Source: JBFMAI01 sp040755725 (GTDB taxonomy: Bacteria; Planctomycetota; Phycisphaerae; UBA1845; Fen-1342). From it: DNA of 64,000 bases. The notes beneath the pieces were generated by a model that worked only from the letters and a program-made list of their open reading frames with translations, had not been told where the DNA came from and searched no databases. The number at the start of each line of letters is the position of its first letter. Within the stretch, counting starts at the first letter, position 1. Of the stretch, positions 1-8,446 are shown one piece after another. The stretch is taken from positions 124,001 through 188,000 of the forward strand of contig JBFMAI010000032.1 in the NCBI GenBank assembly GCA_040755725.1. Direction: 5' to 3'. The translations under genes and the position numbers were made by a program.

Positions 1-421
1 GGGCATCTCGCCGCTGGCATTCGGCCTGGGCATGTATCTGCCGATGTACATTAACACACCCATCTTGATCGGTGCTTGGGTGTCGTCGTTGGTCAAGAAG
101 AGCACGAAGGACGAGCAGCTCTCCAAGGCGCGCAGCAACAAGGGCATTCTGATCGCGTCCGGCCTGATCGCCGGCGGAGCGATCATGGAAGTGCTGCTCA
201 GCTTCGCCGGCTCACTGGATGACCTGTGGTGGGGCAACAAGGTCATGCCGGCCCTCGACATGGGCGGGCACCTCGTCGAAGGCGGCGCCGACCCCGTGGG
301 CCTGGCCCGCCTACAGAACTGGCTCGGCTTGCTGCTGTTCCTGGCCCTGTGCGTGTTCGTGTACATCGACTGCCGCCGGGCCAAGGCCGAGCTGGCCGCG
401 GGCGCCGAGCTGCACGGCTAA
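1..421 (+). CDS. OPT-family oligopeptide transporter, C-terminal fragment
   Basis: The reading frame is open from base 2 and ends at TAA 419-421, so only the last ~140 residues are present and the 5' end lies outside the window. The visible part starts in a hydrophobic segment (ISPLAFGLGMYLP), continues with a cytoplasmic loop rich in Lys and Ser, and has two more likely membrane segments (around ILIASGLIAGGAIMEVLL and WLGLLLFLALCVFVYI). The GLGMYLP-type segment near the C-terminus resembles bacterial OPT/YSL transporters, which import oligopeptides or metal chelates by proton coupling. A POT-family peptide transporter and a secreted S9 peptidase follow on the same strand, which fits peptide scavenging. 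The family call rests on this segment only and the substrate is unknown. Confidence 0.7.
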   Translation, partial: GISPLAFGLGMYLPMYINTPILIGAWVSSLVKKSTKDEQLSKARSNKGILIASGLIAGGAIMEVLLSFAGSLDDLWWGNKVMPALDMGGHLVEGGADPVGLARLQNWLGLLLFLALCVFVYIDCRRAKAELAAGAELHG

Positions 422-563
422 ACCCGGGCGGGCGTAGCGGCGACACGCGGCCGTCGCCGCTGCGGCGGGACGGCCAGGGACGCGGCCGATGTCTTCGTCG
501 GCAGGGCGTTTGTTTTCTGCGCCCCCTTGGCCGCTCGTCCCCTGGGTCCCTATGGGACGCGTC

Positions 564-1949
564 ATGACGGAAGCGCCCCCCGCACACCCCCTTCGCCTGA
601 GCTGGAAGTTCCCGCGCACCTTCTGGTTCGCCAACGCCGCCGAGTTGTGTGAACGCGCCGCCTACTACGGCATGTTCATCACGCTGATCCGCTACCTGAA
701 CCAGTCGGTCGGCTTCTCGGACGTGCAGGCCGCCTGGTTGACCGGGGCGTTCGCTTCGATCCTCTATTTCCTGCCGACCTTCATGGGCCTGCTGGCCGAT
801 CGGATCGGCTTCCGCCGCGCCCTCATCCTGGCCTTCGCCCTGCTGACCGTCGGCTACGCCCTGCTCGGCGCCTTCCAACTCAAGCTCACCGCGGTCCTGT
901 CGCTGGTCCTGATCATGGTCGGTGGGGCGATCGTGAAGCCCGTGATCTCCGGCACCGCGGCGAAGTGCAGCGACTCCGCCCACCGCGCCCGGGCCATGTC
1001 CATCTTCTACATGATCGTCAACATCGGCTCGTTCGCGGGCAAAGGGCTGGCGGCGGAGCTGAACGTCCGGTTCGGCTTGCAATTCATTCACCTCTACGCC
1101 GCGGGGATGGCGCTGACGGCGCTGGTGCTCGTGTCCCTGTTCTACCGCAACGTGGACACCGCCGGGACGGGCAAGACCCTGGCCGAGGCGGTCCACGGGC
1201 TGGGCCGGGTGCTGACCAACTTCCGTTTTCTCAGCCTGATCCTGATCGTGGCCGGCTTCTGGGCGATCCAGGGTCAGCTCTACGCCTCGATGCCGACCTA
1301 CGTGGAGCGCATGCTCGGCAAAGGCTACCGGCCGGAGTGGCTCGCCAACATCAACCCCCTGGTCGTCGTGCTGGGGGTCGTGCCGCTCACGCACCTCGTG
1401 CGGCACCTGCGGCCCGAAAGCTCCATCGGCATCGCGTTGCTGATCATCCCCTTCACCGCCCTGGTCATCGCGCTGAACCCCGTCCTGGCCGCCCTGACCG
1501 GCGGCGTGGTGCGGATCGGGCCGATCGCGCTGCACCCGCTGATCATGACGTTCATCATCGGCATCGCCCTCCAGGGCCTGGCCGAGTGCTTCCTGTCGCC
1601 GAAGTTCTACGAGTTCACCTCCAAGCAGGCCCCCCCGGGCGAGGTGGGGCTGTACATGGGCTATCAGAGCCTGACCCAGTTCTTCGCGCAGCTCTTCGCC
1701 TTTGTGCTCTCCGGCTATCTCCTCAAGGGCTTCTGCCCGGACCCGAAAACGCTGCCGCCGGAGGTCCACGCCCAGTGGCAGGCCGCGCTGGCCGGCCAGG
1801 GCCCGCTGCCCGCGGCCTATGCCCAGGCCCATTACTTGTGGTACGCGTTCGTCGGCGTCGGCGTGACGGCGTTCCTCGCCCTGCTCGTCTTCAAGTTCGT
1901 GACGGCCGCCATCGACCGTCGCCGGGCGGGCCCGCTTGCCGCCAACTGA
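564..1949 (+). CDS. POT/MFS-family peptide transporter
   Basis: A 461-residue polytopic membrane protein. Near the N-terminus it carries ELCERAAYYG (residues 27-36), the ExxER-x-x-YYG signature of proton-dependent oligopeptide transporters, followed by about 12 hydrophobic segments. The preceding family would couple proton entry to di/tripeptide import across the inner membrane. The frame is open from 489, but the extra N-terminus (MSSSAGRLFSAPPW...) looks like translated intergenic DNA. ATG 552 and ATG 564 are both better starts, and 564 gives a normal short N-terminus. No strong Shine-Dalgarno (SD) sequence is visible. It sits between an OPT transporter end and a secreted S9 peptidase. Substrate specificity cannot be read from the sequence. 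Confidence 0.82.
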   Translation: MTEAPPAHPLRLSWKFPRTFWFANAAELCERAAYYGMFITLIRYLNQSVGFSDVQAAWLTGAFASILYFLPTFMGLLADRIGFRRALILAFALLTVGYALLGAFQLKLTAVLSLVLIMVGGAIVKPVISGTAAKCSDSAHRARAMSIFYMIVNIGSFAGKGLAAELNVRFGLQFIHLYAAGMALTALVLVSLFYRNVDTAGTGKTLAEAVHGLGRVLTNFRFLSLILIVAGFWAIQGQLYASMPTYVERMLGKGYRPEWLANINPLVVVLGVVPLTHLVRHLRPESSIGIALLIIPFTALVIALNPVLAALTGGVVRIGPIALHPLIMTFIIGIALQGLAECFLSPKFYEFTSKQAPPGEVGLYMGYQSLTQFFAQLFAFVLSGYLLKGFCPDPKTLPPEVHAQWQAALAGQGPLPAAYAQAHYLWYAFVGVGVTAFLALLVFKFVTAAIDRRRAGPLAAN

Positions 1950-2008
1950 GCCCAGGTCCACAATTCCGGAGGATTGGGCTGTAAAGCCCTGAGTGAGGAG
2001 GTTGCCTC

Positions 2009-4117
2009 ATGCGCGCGATTCACACGTCCGGGCCGGCGGGACGCCGACGCTCCCCTGTCACTCTCGTCGCTCTCTTCGTTCTGCTGTCGCCGGCGTGGGC
2101 CGCCGATCCGCCGGCCCGCACCCACGACATTACGGTCGATGACTATCTGACCATCCACCTTATCACGACCTGCGAGACCTCGCCGGACGGCCGGTGGGTT
2201 GCGTTCACCGAGCTCCGCTGGGGCGACCACGACAAGCCGCGCTCCACCGACCTGTGGGTCGTCAACACCGAGACCGGGCGGCCGGTGCGGCTCACCTTCG
2301 ACCCCGTCTCCGAACACTCCCCGCAGTGGGCCCCCGACAGCCAACACCTCTACTTCGTCACCAAGCGCCAGCGCGGCGACGACCGCCCGCCGTACGACGG
2401 CACCGACCAGGTCTGGGTCCTCACCACACACCCCGGCGAGCCGTTCCCGGTCACCCGGGTCAAGGGCGGCGTGCAGGGCTATCAGCTCGCGCACGACGGC
2501 CGGCTGCTGTACTACCTGAAGAAGGGCAAGGAGGCCGAGCGCGAATGGAAGTCCATGCGGGAGAAGTACCCCGGCATCGAGTTCGGCAGCGGGGCGTTTC
2601 ACTACAACGAAATCTGGCAGCTCGACCTCGAAACCTGGCGCGAGAAGAAGCTCGTCGCCCCCGAACGGTACATCACCGAGTTCAAGGTCGCCCCCGACGG
2701 CCGCCGGCTGGCCATGATTACCTCGCCCGACGACCGGCTGATCACCAAAGAGGGCCAGACCCGCGTCGATGTCTTCGACGTGCAGACCGAAAAGACGTTG
2801 ACCCTGCCCGACAAGCTTTGGCGGGGCGACGCCCCGACGCCCTACGGCTGGCTGGAAGGCCTGGCCTGGTCGGACGACGGCGACCGGCTGGCGTTCACGG
2901 TCGGTTTTGACGGGTATCAGACGGAGATTCTCGTCGCCGAGTGGACCGGCGATCGGCCCGCCGTCCGCCGCTTGACGCGGCCCGACGAAATCTCGGTCAG
3001 CGGCAGCCTCCAATGGGTGCCGGGGACGACGGACCTGTGCTTCCGGGCGCAGCGGCGGGCCCGCGAGCACATCTACTGCCTCGCCGACGTGCGCGACGGG
3101 AAGCAAGGTGCCCACCGGGTACTCACGCCGGGTGACATCGTGGTCCACGGCTTCAGCTTCGCTCCGGACGGCCGGCACGTCGCGTACATCATGAGCGGCA
3201 CGCAGCACATGACGGACGTGTTCTGGGCTGACGCGCGGACGCCCGCCGCCGCCCCGACGCGGCTGACGCGGATCAATCCGCAGATGGACACGTGGAAGCT
3301 GCCGCAAATCACACTCGTGGCGTGGAAGGCCCCGGACGGTGCCGAGGTCGAGGGCATCCTCGAACTGCCGCCGGGCTACAAGGACGGCGACGGCCCGCTG
3401 CCGCTGGCAGTCGAGCTGCACGGCGGGCCGACCGATGCGACGCTGATCGGGATGCAATATTGGATTTACGGGCGGACGCTCTTCCCCGCTCGCGGCTGGG
3501 CCCTGCTGAGCCCCAACTACCGCGGCTCGACGGGCTACGGCGACAAGTTCATGACCGACCTCATCGGCCGCGAGGCCGACATCGAGGTGCAGGACGTGCT
3601 CGCCGGCGTCGATGCCATGATCGAGCGCGGCATCGCCGACCCGGACCGCCTCGGCGTGATGGGCTGGAGCAACGGCGGCTTTGTGACGAACGCGGTCATT
3701 ACGACCACGCAGCGGTTTAAGGCCGCCAGCAGCGGGGCCGGCGTACTCGACATGTTCATGCAGTGGGGGCTGGAGGACACGCCGGGGCACGTCATCAACT
3801 ACATGCGCGGCCTGCCTTGGGAGCGCACCGAGGCGTACGTCAAGGCGTCGCCGGGCTACCGGCTCGGCAAGGTGACGACGCCGACGATTATCCACGTCGG
3901 CGAGAATGACGAGCGCGTGCCGGCGGCGAATGCGCGGACGCTGTACCGGGCGCTGAAGGAGTACACCAAGACGCCGGCGATTCTGCTCGTGTATCCCGGC
4001 GCCGGGCACGGGCTGGCGATTTCCGACCACCGCAAGGGCAAGCTGGACTGGGACGTGGCGTGGTTCGACCGATACGTGCTGGGCAAGGCGGATGAACCCG
4101 CCGGCGAAGAAAAGTAG
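2009..4117 (+). CDS. Secreted S9-family prolyl oligopeptidase-like serine peptidase
   Basis: A 702-residue protein with an N-terminal signal peptide (Arg-rich start, then VTLVALFVLLSPAWA). Residues ~40-420 form a WD/TolB-like beta-propeller (repeated SPDGRWVAF, APDGRRLAM, APDGRHVAY). The C-terminal third is an alpha/beta-hydrolase domain with the nucleophile in GWSNGG (Ser554), Asp634 in ENDERVP and His667 in GAGHG, the S9 catalytic triad. Family members (dipeptidyl peptidase IV, acylaminoacyl peptidase) release dipeptides or modified residues from short peptides outside the cytoplasm. A strong SD (GAGGAGGT, 1995-2002) sits seven bases before ATG 2009 and fixes the start. Products could feed the peptide transporters just upstream. 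The exact S9 subfamily is not assigned. Confidence 0.9.
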   Translation: MRAIHTSGPAGRRRSPVTLVALFVLLSPAWAADPPARTHDITVDDYLTIHLITTCETSPDGRWVAFTELRWGDHDKPRSTDLWVVNTETGRPVRLTFDPVSEHSPQWAPDSQHLYFVTKRQRGDDRPPYDGTDQVWVLTTHPGEPFPVTRVKGGVQGYQLAHDGRLLYYLKKGKEAEREWKSMREKYPGIEFGSGAFHYNEIWQLDLETWREKKLVAPERYITEFKVAPDGRRLAMITSPDDRLITKEGQTRVDVFDVQTEKTLTLPDKLWRGDAPTPYGWLEGLAWSDDGDRLAFTVGFDGYQTEILVAEWTGDRPAVRRLTRPDEISVSGSLQWVPGTTDLCFRAQRRAREHIYCLADVRDGKQGAHRVLTPGDIVVHGFSFAPDGRHVAYIMSGTQHMTDVFWADARTPAAAPTRLTRINPQMDTWKLPQITLVAWKAPDGAEVEGILELPPGYKDGDGPLPLAVELHGGPTDATLIGMQYWIYGRTLFPARGWALLSPNYRGSTGYGDKFMTDLIGREADIEVQDVLAGVDAMIERGIADPDRLGVMGWSNGGFVTNAVITTTQRFKAASSGAGVLDMFMQWGLEDTPGHVINYMRGLPWERTEAYVKASPGYRLGKVTTPTIIHVGENDERVPAANARTLYRALKEYTKTPAILLVYPGAGHGLAISDHRKGKLDWDVAWFDRYVLGKADEPAGEEK

Positions 4118-4380
4118 TGACGGTGACGAGTCGGCGGTGGCCTGCCCCCGCCGCGCTCGCCGCCATAGCGGCCCGGCCCCGTGTCGGCCGGCCGGTAGCG
4201 CTGCATGGGAGCCGGCCCGCTGTGGCGGTAGTCCGGCGTCGCGGAGGGCGATGGCCGTCGCGCCGCGCGGGCCTCGCGCTCGGGGTTGGTCCGCAGCGCG
4301 AATATGAGCCCGGAGCGCTGGCGACGGGTCGGGCCGACCGGCCATTGGCCGGTGCCACACCGGCCGCGGCCGGGCGTCGT

Positions 4381-4926
4381 CTAATGTGGCGTGCCGTCCG
4401 GTTCCGCCGGGGTGTCGTCAGATTCCGCGGCCGTGTCTTCGCTGTCGACCGCGCTGCCGCGCGGGGGGTGCTGCCGCCCCTTAACGAGCTTGAACTCGCC
4501 CACTGGCGCGACCCGTCGGTAGCCGAGGTACAGCGCGATGTCGAGAATCTCGGTGAGCGTCGGGAACGGCCGGTCATTCACGCGCTTGTACTCGTCCACC
4601 GCCTTGAGGAAGTCGAGCTGCTCCTCATTCATGTGGCCTTCTTCGGCGGCCCGACGATAGTCAGTCCGCCGACGGCCGGGACCGCGGCGACGATCGAGTT
4701 GCGAACGCCGGTCACCCCCGGATCGGCGATCGACCGCCGCCCGCCGTTCCACTGCCGGTTCAGGCGTGGCCGCCGCGGGCGTACCGTCGGTCGAACTCGG
4801 GCCGCCCGCAGGGGCCGGCTTCGGCGTCCTGCCGCGGCCGGCTGCGGCCCCGGCCATCGGCGCGGGCGCAGCGCCACGGGCCGGCGCGCGACGCGCCGGG
4901 ACCTTCTGCGTCGTCTTCTGGCTCAT
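4381..4926 (-). CDS. Hypothetical protein with basic, Arg-rich linker and small C-terminal domain
   Basis: A 181-residue protein of unknown function. Residues 1-60 are Ala/Pro/Arg-rich and probably disordered. Residues ~60-95 form an Arg/Asp-rich repeat-like stretch (ERRAAVDRRSGGDRR...). Residues ~97-145 look folded (NEEQLDFLKAVDEYKRVNDRPFPTLTEILDIALYLGYRRV) and could be a small helical, winged-helix-like fold. The tail is acidic. The helical segment has the composition of a true coding region, unlike the antisense frames here. The Arg-rich part suggests nucleic-acid or membrane-surface contact, but that is inference. The 263 bases between this gene's end and the S9 peptidase hold only a short GC hairpin (about 4337-4353) and no gene. 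Confidence 0.6.
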   Translation of the reverse strand: MSQKTTQKVPARRAPARGAAPAPMAGAAAGRGRTPKPAPAGGPSSTDGTPAAATPEPAVERRAAVDRRSGGDRRSQLDRRRGPGRRRTDYRRAAEEGHMNEEQLDFLKAVDEYKRVNDRPFPTLTEILDIALYLGYRRVAPVGEFKLVKGRQHPPRGSAVDSEDTAAESDDTPAEPDGTPH

Positions 4927-5069
4927 ACGAGTCTTATCGTCGCTTGAGGCCGACCGTCTGCACCCCGCCGGAACCCCGAGTTCGGCGATTCCGGCGGGGC
5001 GTGCCCCCCGCGTGTTGCGGTCCGGTTTACCGGCGACCGCGTCACCGTGGCCGGCGTGAGGGCGGGGGG

Positions 5070-5414
5070 CTACTCATCGTCGTCGACGTCGTCATCGAGG
5101 TCGTCATCGAGGTCGTCGTCATCGTCGAAGTCGTCGTCGAAGTCCTCGTCGAGGTCATCTTCCTCTTCCTCAAACTCCTCGTCCTCGTCTTCCGCCTCGT
5201 CGTCATCGACTTCGTCGTCGTCATCGGGCTGGCGGCGGCGGCCGTCCGCCACGAGGTGCAACGCCCCATCCGTCTCGTTGCTCACCTCGTCCAGTTCGTC
5301 CCCGTCGTCCGTGTCCGGCTCCTCGTCGATCTCCGGCAGCCAGTCCTCCTCGATCAACTCGGTCTCCGCCAAGCCCGCCGTCTCCACCTCGTTCCACTCG
5401 GATTCCCGGAACAT
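5070..5414 (-). CDS. Hyperacidic small protein
   Basis: A 114-residue protein whose last ~50 residues are almost entirely Asp and Glu, with interspersed Phe and Leu (for example EFEEEEDD, DEDFDDDFDD). The first ~60 residues are also acidic but of mixed composition (FRESEWNEVETAGLAETELIEEDWLPEIDEEP). ATG 5414 is preceded by AAGGAG with a six-base spacer, so this start is preferred over the in-frame TTG at 5420. The SD and the structured N-terminal half argue for a real gene rather than a trinucleotide-repeat artefact, although the DNA of the tail is a run of GAC/GAT-type codons. Function unknown. Acidic tails of this kind can bind divalent cations or basic proteins, but nothing here identifies a partner. 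Confidence 0.65.
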   Translation of the reverse strand: MFRESEWNEVETAGLAETELIEEDWLPEIDEEPDTDDGDELDEVSNETDGALHLVADGRRRQPDDDDEVDDDEAEDEDEEFEEEEDDLDEDFDDDFDDDDDLDDDLDDDVDDDE

Positions 5415-5629
5415 CGTCAAGCTCCTTATGCAGCCGGCTTACCGCCGCTTACGTCACTCAGGGCCGGGCGAGAGCTCGCCCGGCGCGGCTACATACTTGC
5501 CCGACCCCGGTTCGTCAACCCCGATTCTCGGCATTCCGGGACCGGGGACGGCCAGGCGGGCCGGCACCGAAGACGCGGTCGGCCGATGGAGTATAATGGA
5601 CCACCAGCGCTCGACCCGCAGGAGTTGCT

Positions 5630-5839
5630 ATGTCCGCCATTTTCGACCGATTTTCGAAGCGTTTTGAACGCCGCCAGGAGCAGAAGAAGCTGGCGCGCGA
5701 GATCGTGGACCCGGACGCCCCGCCGATCCCCGACGCCCCCGTCGAGCAGGCCCACGCGGAAAGAACGCCGCAGCGAAACGACCCGTGCCCGTGCGGATCG
5801 GGGAAGAAGTACAAGAAGTGCTGCGGAAAGGGTTCGTGA
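5630..5839 (+). CDS. SEC-C motif zinc-binding small protein
   Basis: A 69-residue protein ending in NDPCPCGSGKKYKKCCG, the SEC-C motif (CxC-x8-CC type) that binds one zinc ion at the C-terminus of SecA and in many small proteins. Residues 1-30 form a basic amphipathic helix (FDRFSKRFERRQEQKKLARE). An AGGAG sequence lies just before ATG 5630. In SecA this motif contacts SecB and ribosomes, so a protein-interaction role is plausible but unproven here. The TGA stop overlaps the GTG start of the next gene (GTGA), implying translational coupling with a second cysteine-cluster protein. Confidence 0.88.
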   Translation: MSAIFDRFSKRFERRQEQKKLAREIVDPDAPPIPDAPVEQAHAERTPQRNDPCPCGSGKKYKKCCGKGS

Positions 5840-6282
5840 GCGCTCCCGCCCGTGTCACTCCGTGGTACGTTGACGGCCTCCGGTTCGCCTGCACCCAGTG
5901 CGGGGCGTGCTGCAGTGGGGCGCCGGGGCACGTCTGGGTCGATGGCGATGAAATTGACGCGATTGCGGCCTTTCTCGGCCTGACGCCCGAGCAGTTCAAC
6001 CGCCGGCACGTTCGTCGCGTCGGTCGCGGCCGCAGCCTGCTCGAGCTCCCCGGCGGCGACTGCGAGTTCCTGGAACGTCTGCCCGACGGAAAGACCCGCT
6101 GCCGGATTCACCCCGTCCGTCCGACCCAGTGCCGGACGTGGCCGTTCTGGCGGTCGAACCTGACCACGCTCCAGGCTTGGCGTCTGACCGGCCGCGGCTG
6201 TCCCGGCATCGACCGCGGCCCGCTGCACACGCTGCCGGTCATCCAACAAGCGCTCACGGACAACGGCAGTCGACCGTTGTGA
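5836..6282 (+). CDS. YkgJ-family cysteine cluster protein
   Basis: A 148-residue protein with FACTQCGACCSG near the N-terminus and a second cysteine group around CEFLE...CRIHPVRPTQCRTWPFW. This is the typical arrangement of the YkgJ/UPF0153 family, predicted to hold a zinc ion or an Fe-S cluster. I place the start at GTG 5836, which overlaps the preceding TGA by four bases. The frame is open from ATG 5785, but that would overlap the SEC-C motif of the upstream gene and give an unlikely N-terminus. The biochemical role of the family is not established. The two neighbouring genes both encode small metal-binding cysteine proteins and are probably co-transcribed. Confidence 0.88.
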   Translation: MSAPARVTPWYVDGLRFACTQCGACCSGAPGHVWVDGDEIDAIAAFLGLTPEQFNRRHVRRVGRGRSLLELPGGDCEFLERLPDGKTRCRIHPVRPTQCRTWPFWRSNLTTLQAWRLTGRGCPGIDRGPLHTLPVIQQALTDNGSRPL

Positions 6283-6455
6283 AAGTGGGGCAAAACAACC
6301 TCGCGGCGGTGATTGTCTCCTCGACCGCACGCGGTGCCCGGCCGTCTCGCCACGCCGGATTGGGGATGACCCGCCAATACAAACATGGCCGGCGGCCTGT
6401 GTGGCATGCTCGCGGCCTTGGACCGACGTGCTCCGCCTGGAGTTCCGGGGGTGGC

Positions 6456-6513
6456 CACGGCCGGTGCGGAGCCCGGTCGCCAAAGGCGACTGGCTGTGGG
6501 GAGCCGCTACGGG
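6456..6513. repeat. Dispersed repeat family B, copy 1
   Basis: The stretch CACGGCCGGTGCGGAGCCCG, then a GTCGCC/GGCGAC inverted repeat (6477-6489), then a CTGTGG-GAGCCGCTACG block, recurs almost identically at 19343-19400. The copy overlaps the 3' end of the FG-GAP gene: that gene's stop codon (6507-6509 on the minus strand) lies inside the CCGCTACG block. No transposase is nearby. Confidence 0.6.
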
Positions 6514-8330
6514 TTCGTGAGGAGCTTCACGAACGGGTTGATGTCGCCGAAGTCGAAGCGGCCGTCGCCGTTGATGTCGCGGTTGGCAAACGGGCAGCCG
6601 GGGTACTGCTGCTCATACAGCGGTAGATTCGTGAGCGCGAGCACAAACGGATTGATGTCGCCGAAGTCCACGTGCCCATCGCAGTTTAAGTCGCCGACGA
6701 GCCCCGGGGCAAGAGTCACCAGCTCCCCGTCCCAGTGCACGACGCGCCCCGCGGTATCGGTCAGCTTGGCGATGACGCGATAGCCTCCCGGCGGCATGTT
6801 CGGCGGCATCAGCTCCTGCACGTCGAACACGCTTGTTTCGCCCGGATTCAACGCCACCGGTTCGCTCAGCATGAGCCAGCGACTTCCATTGGGCTCTTCG
6901 AGCCAGATGGTCAGGTCGGCGCTGCGGGTCTGCCGCGAGTTGTTCTCCACGTGCGCCACGATCTTCAGCAGGCTGTACAGGTACGCCCGCGGCGGCGTCT
7001 TCAGCCAGACGCCGAACATCCCATCCAGCGGCCGCAAGTCGTGGACCGCGTTGTTGTGGCGATTGACACGATAGTGGCCGTGGACGATCCGCGTCGCGTC
7101 GTAGTCAAACGGGCTGGTCCAGGCGTACAGGCCCTTGCCGCTACGGGCCGCGGCCGCCAGGTCCAGCCGGTCGTCACCATTCAGGTCGCCCAGCGACAGG
7201 CCGCCGTAGTAGCTGGAGCCGGTCGCCCACGGGAAGCCGGCGACGGGGGTGCCGTTGTGGTGCCAGGCGTACACGCCGCCGGAACCGCTGGTCGGGGTGG
7301 TAACGAGGATTTCGAGGTCGCCGTCGAAGTCGAGGTCAACCAGAACGGGCGTCGCGTGGACACCGCCGGGCGTGGGGATCGGCCAGCCGGGCATGATCTT
7401 GCCGTTGGCGGCCACGACGTAGACGCTGCCGTTCTGGCTGCCGAAGGCCATCTCGATGTAGCCGTCGCGGTCGAGGTCGCCGACGGCGGGGCTGGTGTAG
7501 AGGGCGTAGGTGCCACACTTGGTCGGGAAACCGCTGACCACGGTGCCGTCATGGTGCCAAGCGTACAGGTCGCTGCCGACGGGGGCGATGATTTCCCGGT
7601 CGCCGTCGCGGTCCAGATCGGCGATCACCGGCGAACCGACGAGGTACGTCACGACGATGGGAAAGCCCGGCACAGGCGTGCCGTCGGGGTGGACGACGGA
7701 CAGGATGCTGCCGATGCCCTGCGTGGTGGCGATTACTTCGAGAATGCCGTCGCCGTCGAGGTCGGCGGCCGCCATCGTTTGTGAGCCGCCCTCGTTTGTG
7801 CTCACCTTGACGGGCCAGCCCGGCATCATCGTGCCGTCGCCTTGCAGGGCGACCAACCCGATGCTGCCGCGCGGCTGGACCAGGATTTCCAAATCGCCAT
7901 CCTGGTCGAGATCGGCCAGGCACGCCGCCCCGCTCAATTCGCCGTTGACGTAGCGCGGGAAGCCGGCGACCGTCGCGCCGTTGTGATGGAAGGCGTACAC
8001 GCGATAGTCGGCACAGGCGGTGATGATCTCAAAATTGCCGTCGCCGTCGATGTCGCCGACGGCGGGAGTCATGTTCCAGACGTGCCAGCCGGTGGTTTGC
8101 GGGAAGCCGGGGAAGGCGATGCCGCCGTTCTTCCAGATGTCGGTCTTGTGGTCACCGTTGGCGTGCAGCAGCTCGTCGATACCGTCGCCGTCCATGTCAA
8201 AGAACAGCGGCGCTCCGGTCTGGTCGTTGAGCGTGATCTTGGGGAAACCGGGCAGGTTCGCCTGCCCCCAGGCCCCGGGTGCGAGGCCCCACGCAAAAAG
8301 CAAAGGCAGGACAAGTCGCGGGTGACGCAT
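6507..8330 (-). CDS. Secreted FG-GAP/VCBS-repeat protein with C-terminal dockerin-like domain
   Basis: A 607-residue secreted protein with a signal peptide (MRHPRLVLPLLFAWGLAPGAWGQA). Residues ~30-400 hold about eight FG-GAP/VCBS-type blades, each with a calcium-binding DxDxDG loop (DMDGDGID, DIDGDGNFE, DLDQDGDLE, DLDGDGILE, DLDRDGDRE, DLDRDGYIE, DLDFDGDLE, DLNGDDRLD), forming a propeller like those of integrin alpha chains and lectins. A ~100-residue beta-sandwich-like region follows. The last ~60 residues are a duplicated EF-hand-like module (GDLNCDGHVDFGDINPF ... DINGDGRFDFGDINPF), a dockerin-like tail often seen at the end of planctomycete exoproteins. SD AGGAGGAGGG precedes ATG 8330. The frame is open upstream to 8933, but the extension lacks coding character. 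The role is probably extracellular binding; the ligand is unknown. Confidence 0.85.
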   Translation of the reverse strand: MRHPRLVLPLLFAWGLAPGAWGQANLPGFPKITLNDQTGAPLFFDMDGDGIDELLHANGDHKTDIWKNGGIAFPGFPQTTGWHVWNMTPAVGDIDGDGNFEIITACADYRVYAFHHNGATVAGFPRYVNGELSGAACLADLDQDGDLEILVQPRGSIGLVALQGDGTMMPGWPVKVSTNEGGSQTMAAADLDGDGILEVIATTQGIGSILSVVHPDGTPVPGFPIVVTYLVGSPVIADLDRDGDREIIAPVGSDLYAWHHDGTVVSGFPTKCGTYALYTSPAVGDLDRDGYIEMAFGSQNGSVYVVAANGKIMPGWPIPTPGGVHATPVLVDLDFDGDLEILVTTPTSGSGGVYAWHHNGTPVAGFPWATGSSYYGGLSLGDLNGDDRLDLAAAARSGKGLYAWTSPFDYDATRIVHGHYRVNRHNNAVHDLRPLDGMFGVWLKTPPRAYLYSLLKIVAHVENNSRQTRSADLTIWLEEPNGSRWLMLSEPVALNPGETSVFDVQELMPPNMPPGGYRVIAKLTDTAGRVVHWDGELVTLAPGLVGDLNCDGHVDFGDINPFVLALTNLPLYEQQYPGCPFANRDINGDGRFDFGDINPFVKLLTNP

Positions 8331-8446
8331 TTTCGAACCCTCCTCCTGGATCAGTTCTCGACCTCGCGGCCGTTGACGTGATCCGGGCCTCGGTCGGCCC
8401 CGAGGTCGGGTTGCCGGCAGGTCGGCCGCAAGGCCACCCGGCCCTT

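Noticed and set aside
243..1961. Long minus-strand open frame opposite the POT transporter (and similar at 1832-4360, 31005-33677 and 61439-63037)
   Set aside because: Arg/Pro/Gly/His-rich, with no domain signal or ribosome-binding site; typical antisense frames of GC-rich genes.
4337..4353. Short GC hairpin (ACCGGCC-ATT-GGCCGGT) between convergent genes as a terminator
   Set aside because: Only 7 bp and no T tract; such hairpins are common by chance at this GC content.
5047..5667. Plus-strand Ser-rich frame opposite the acidic protein
   Set aside because: Poly-Ser is the antisense reading of the Asp/Glu codon run; no start signal.
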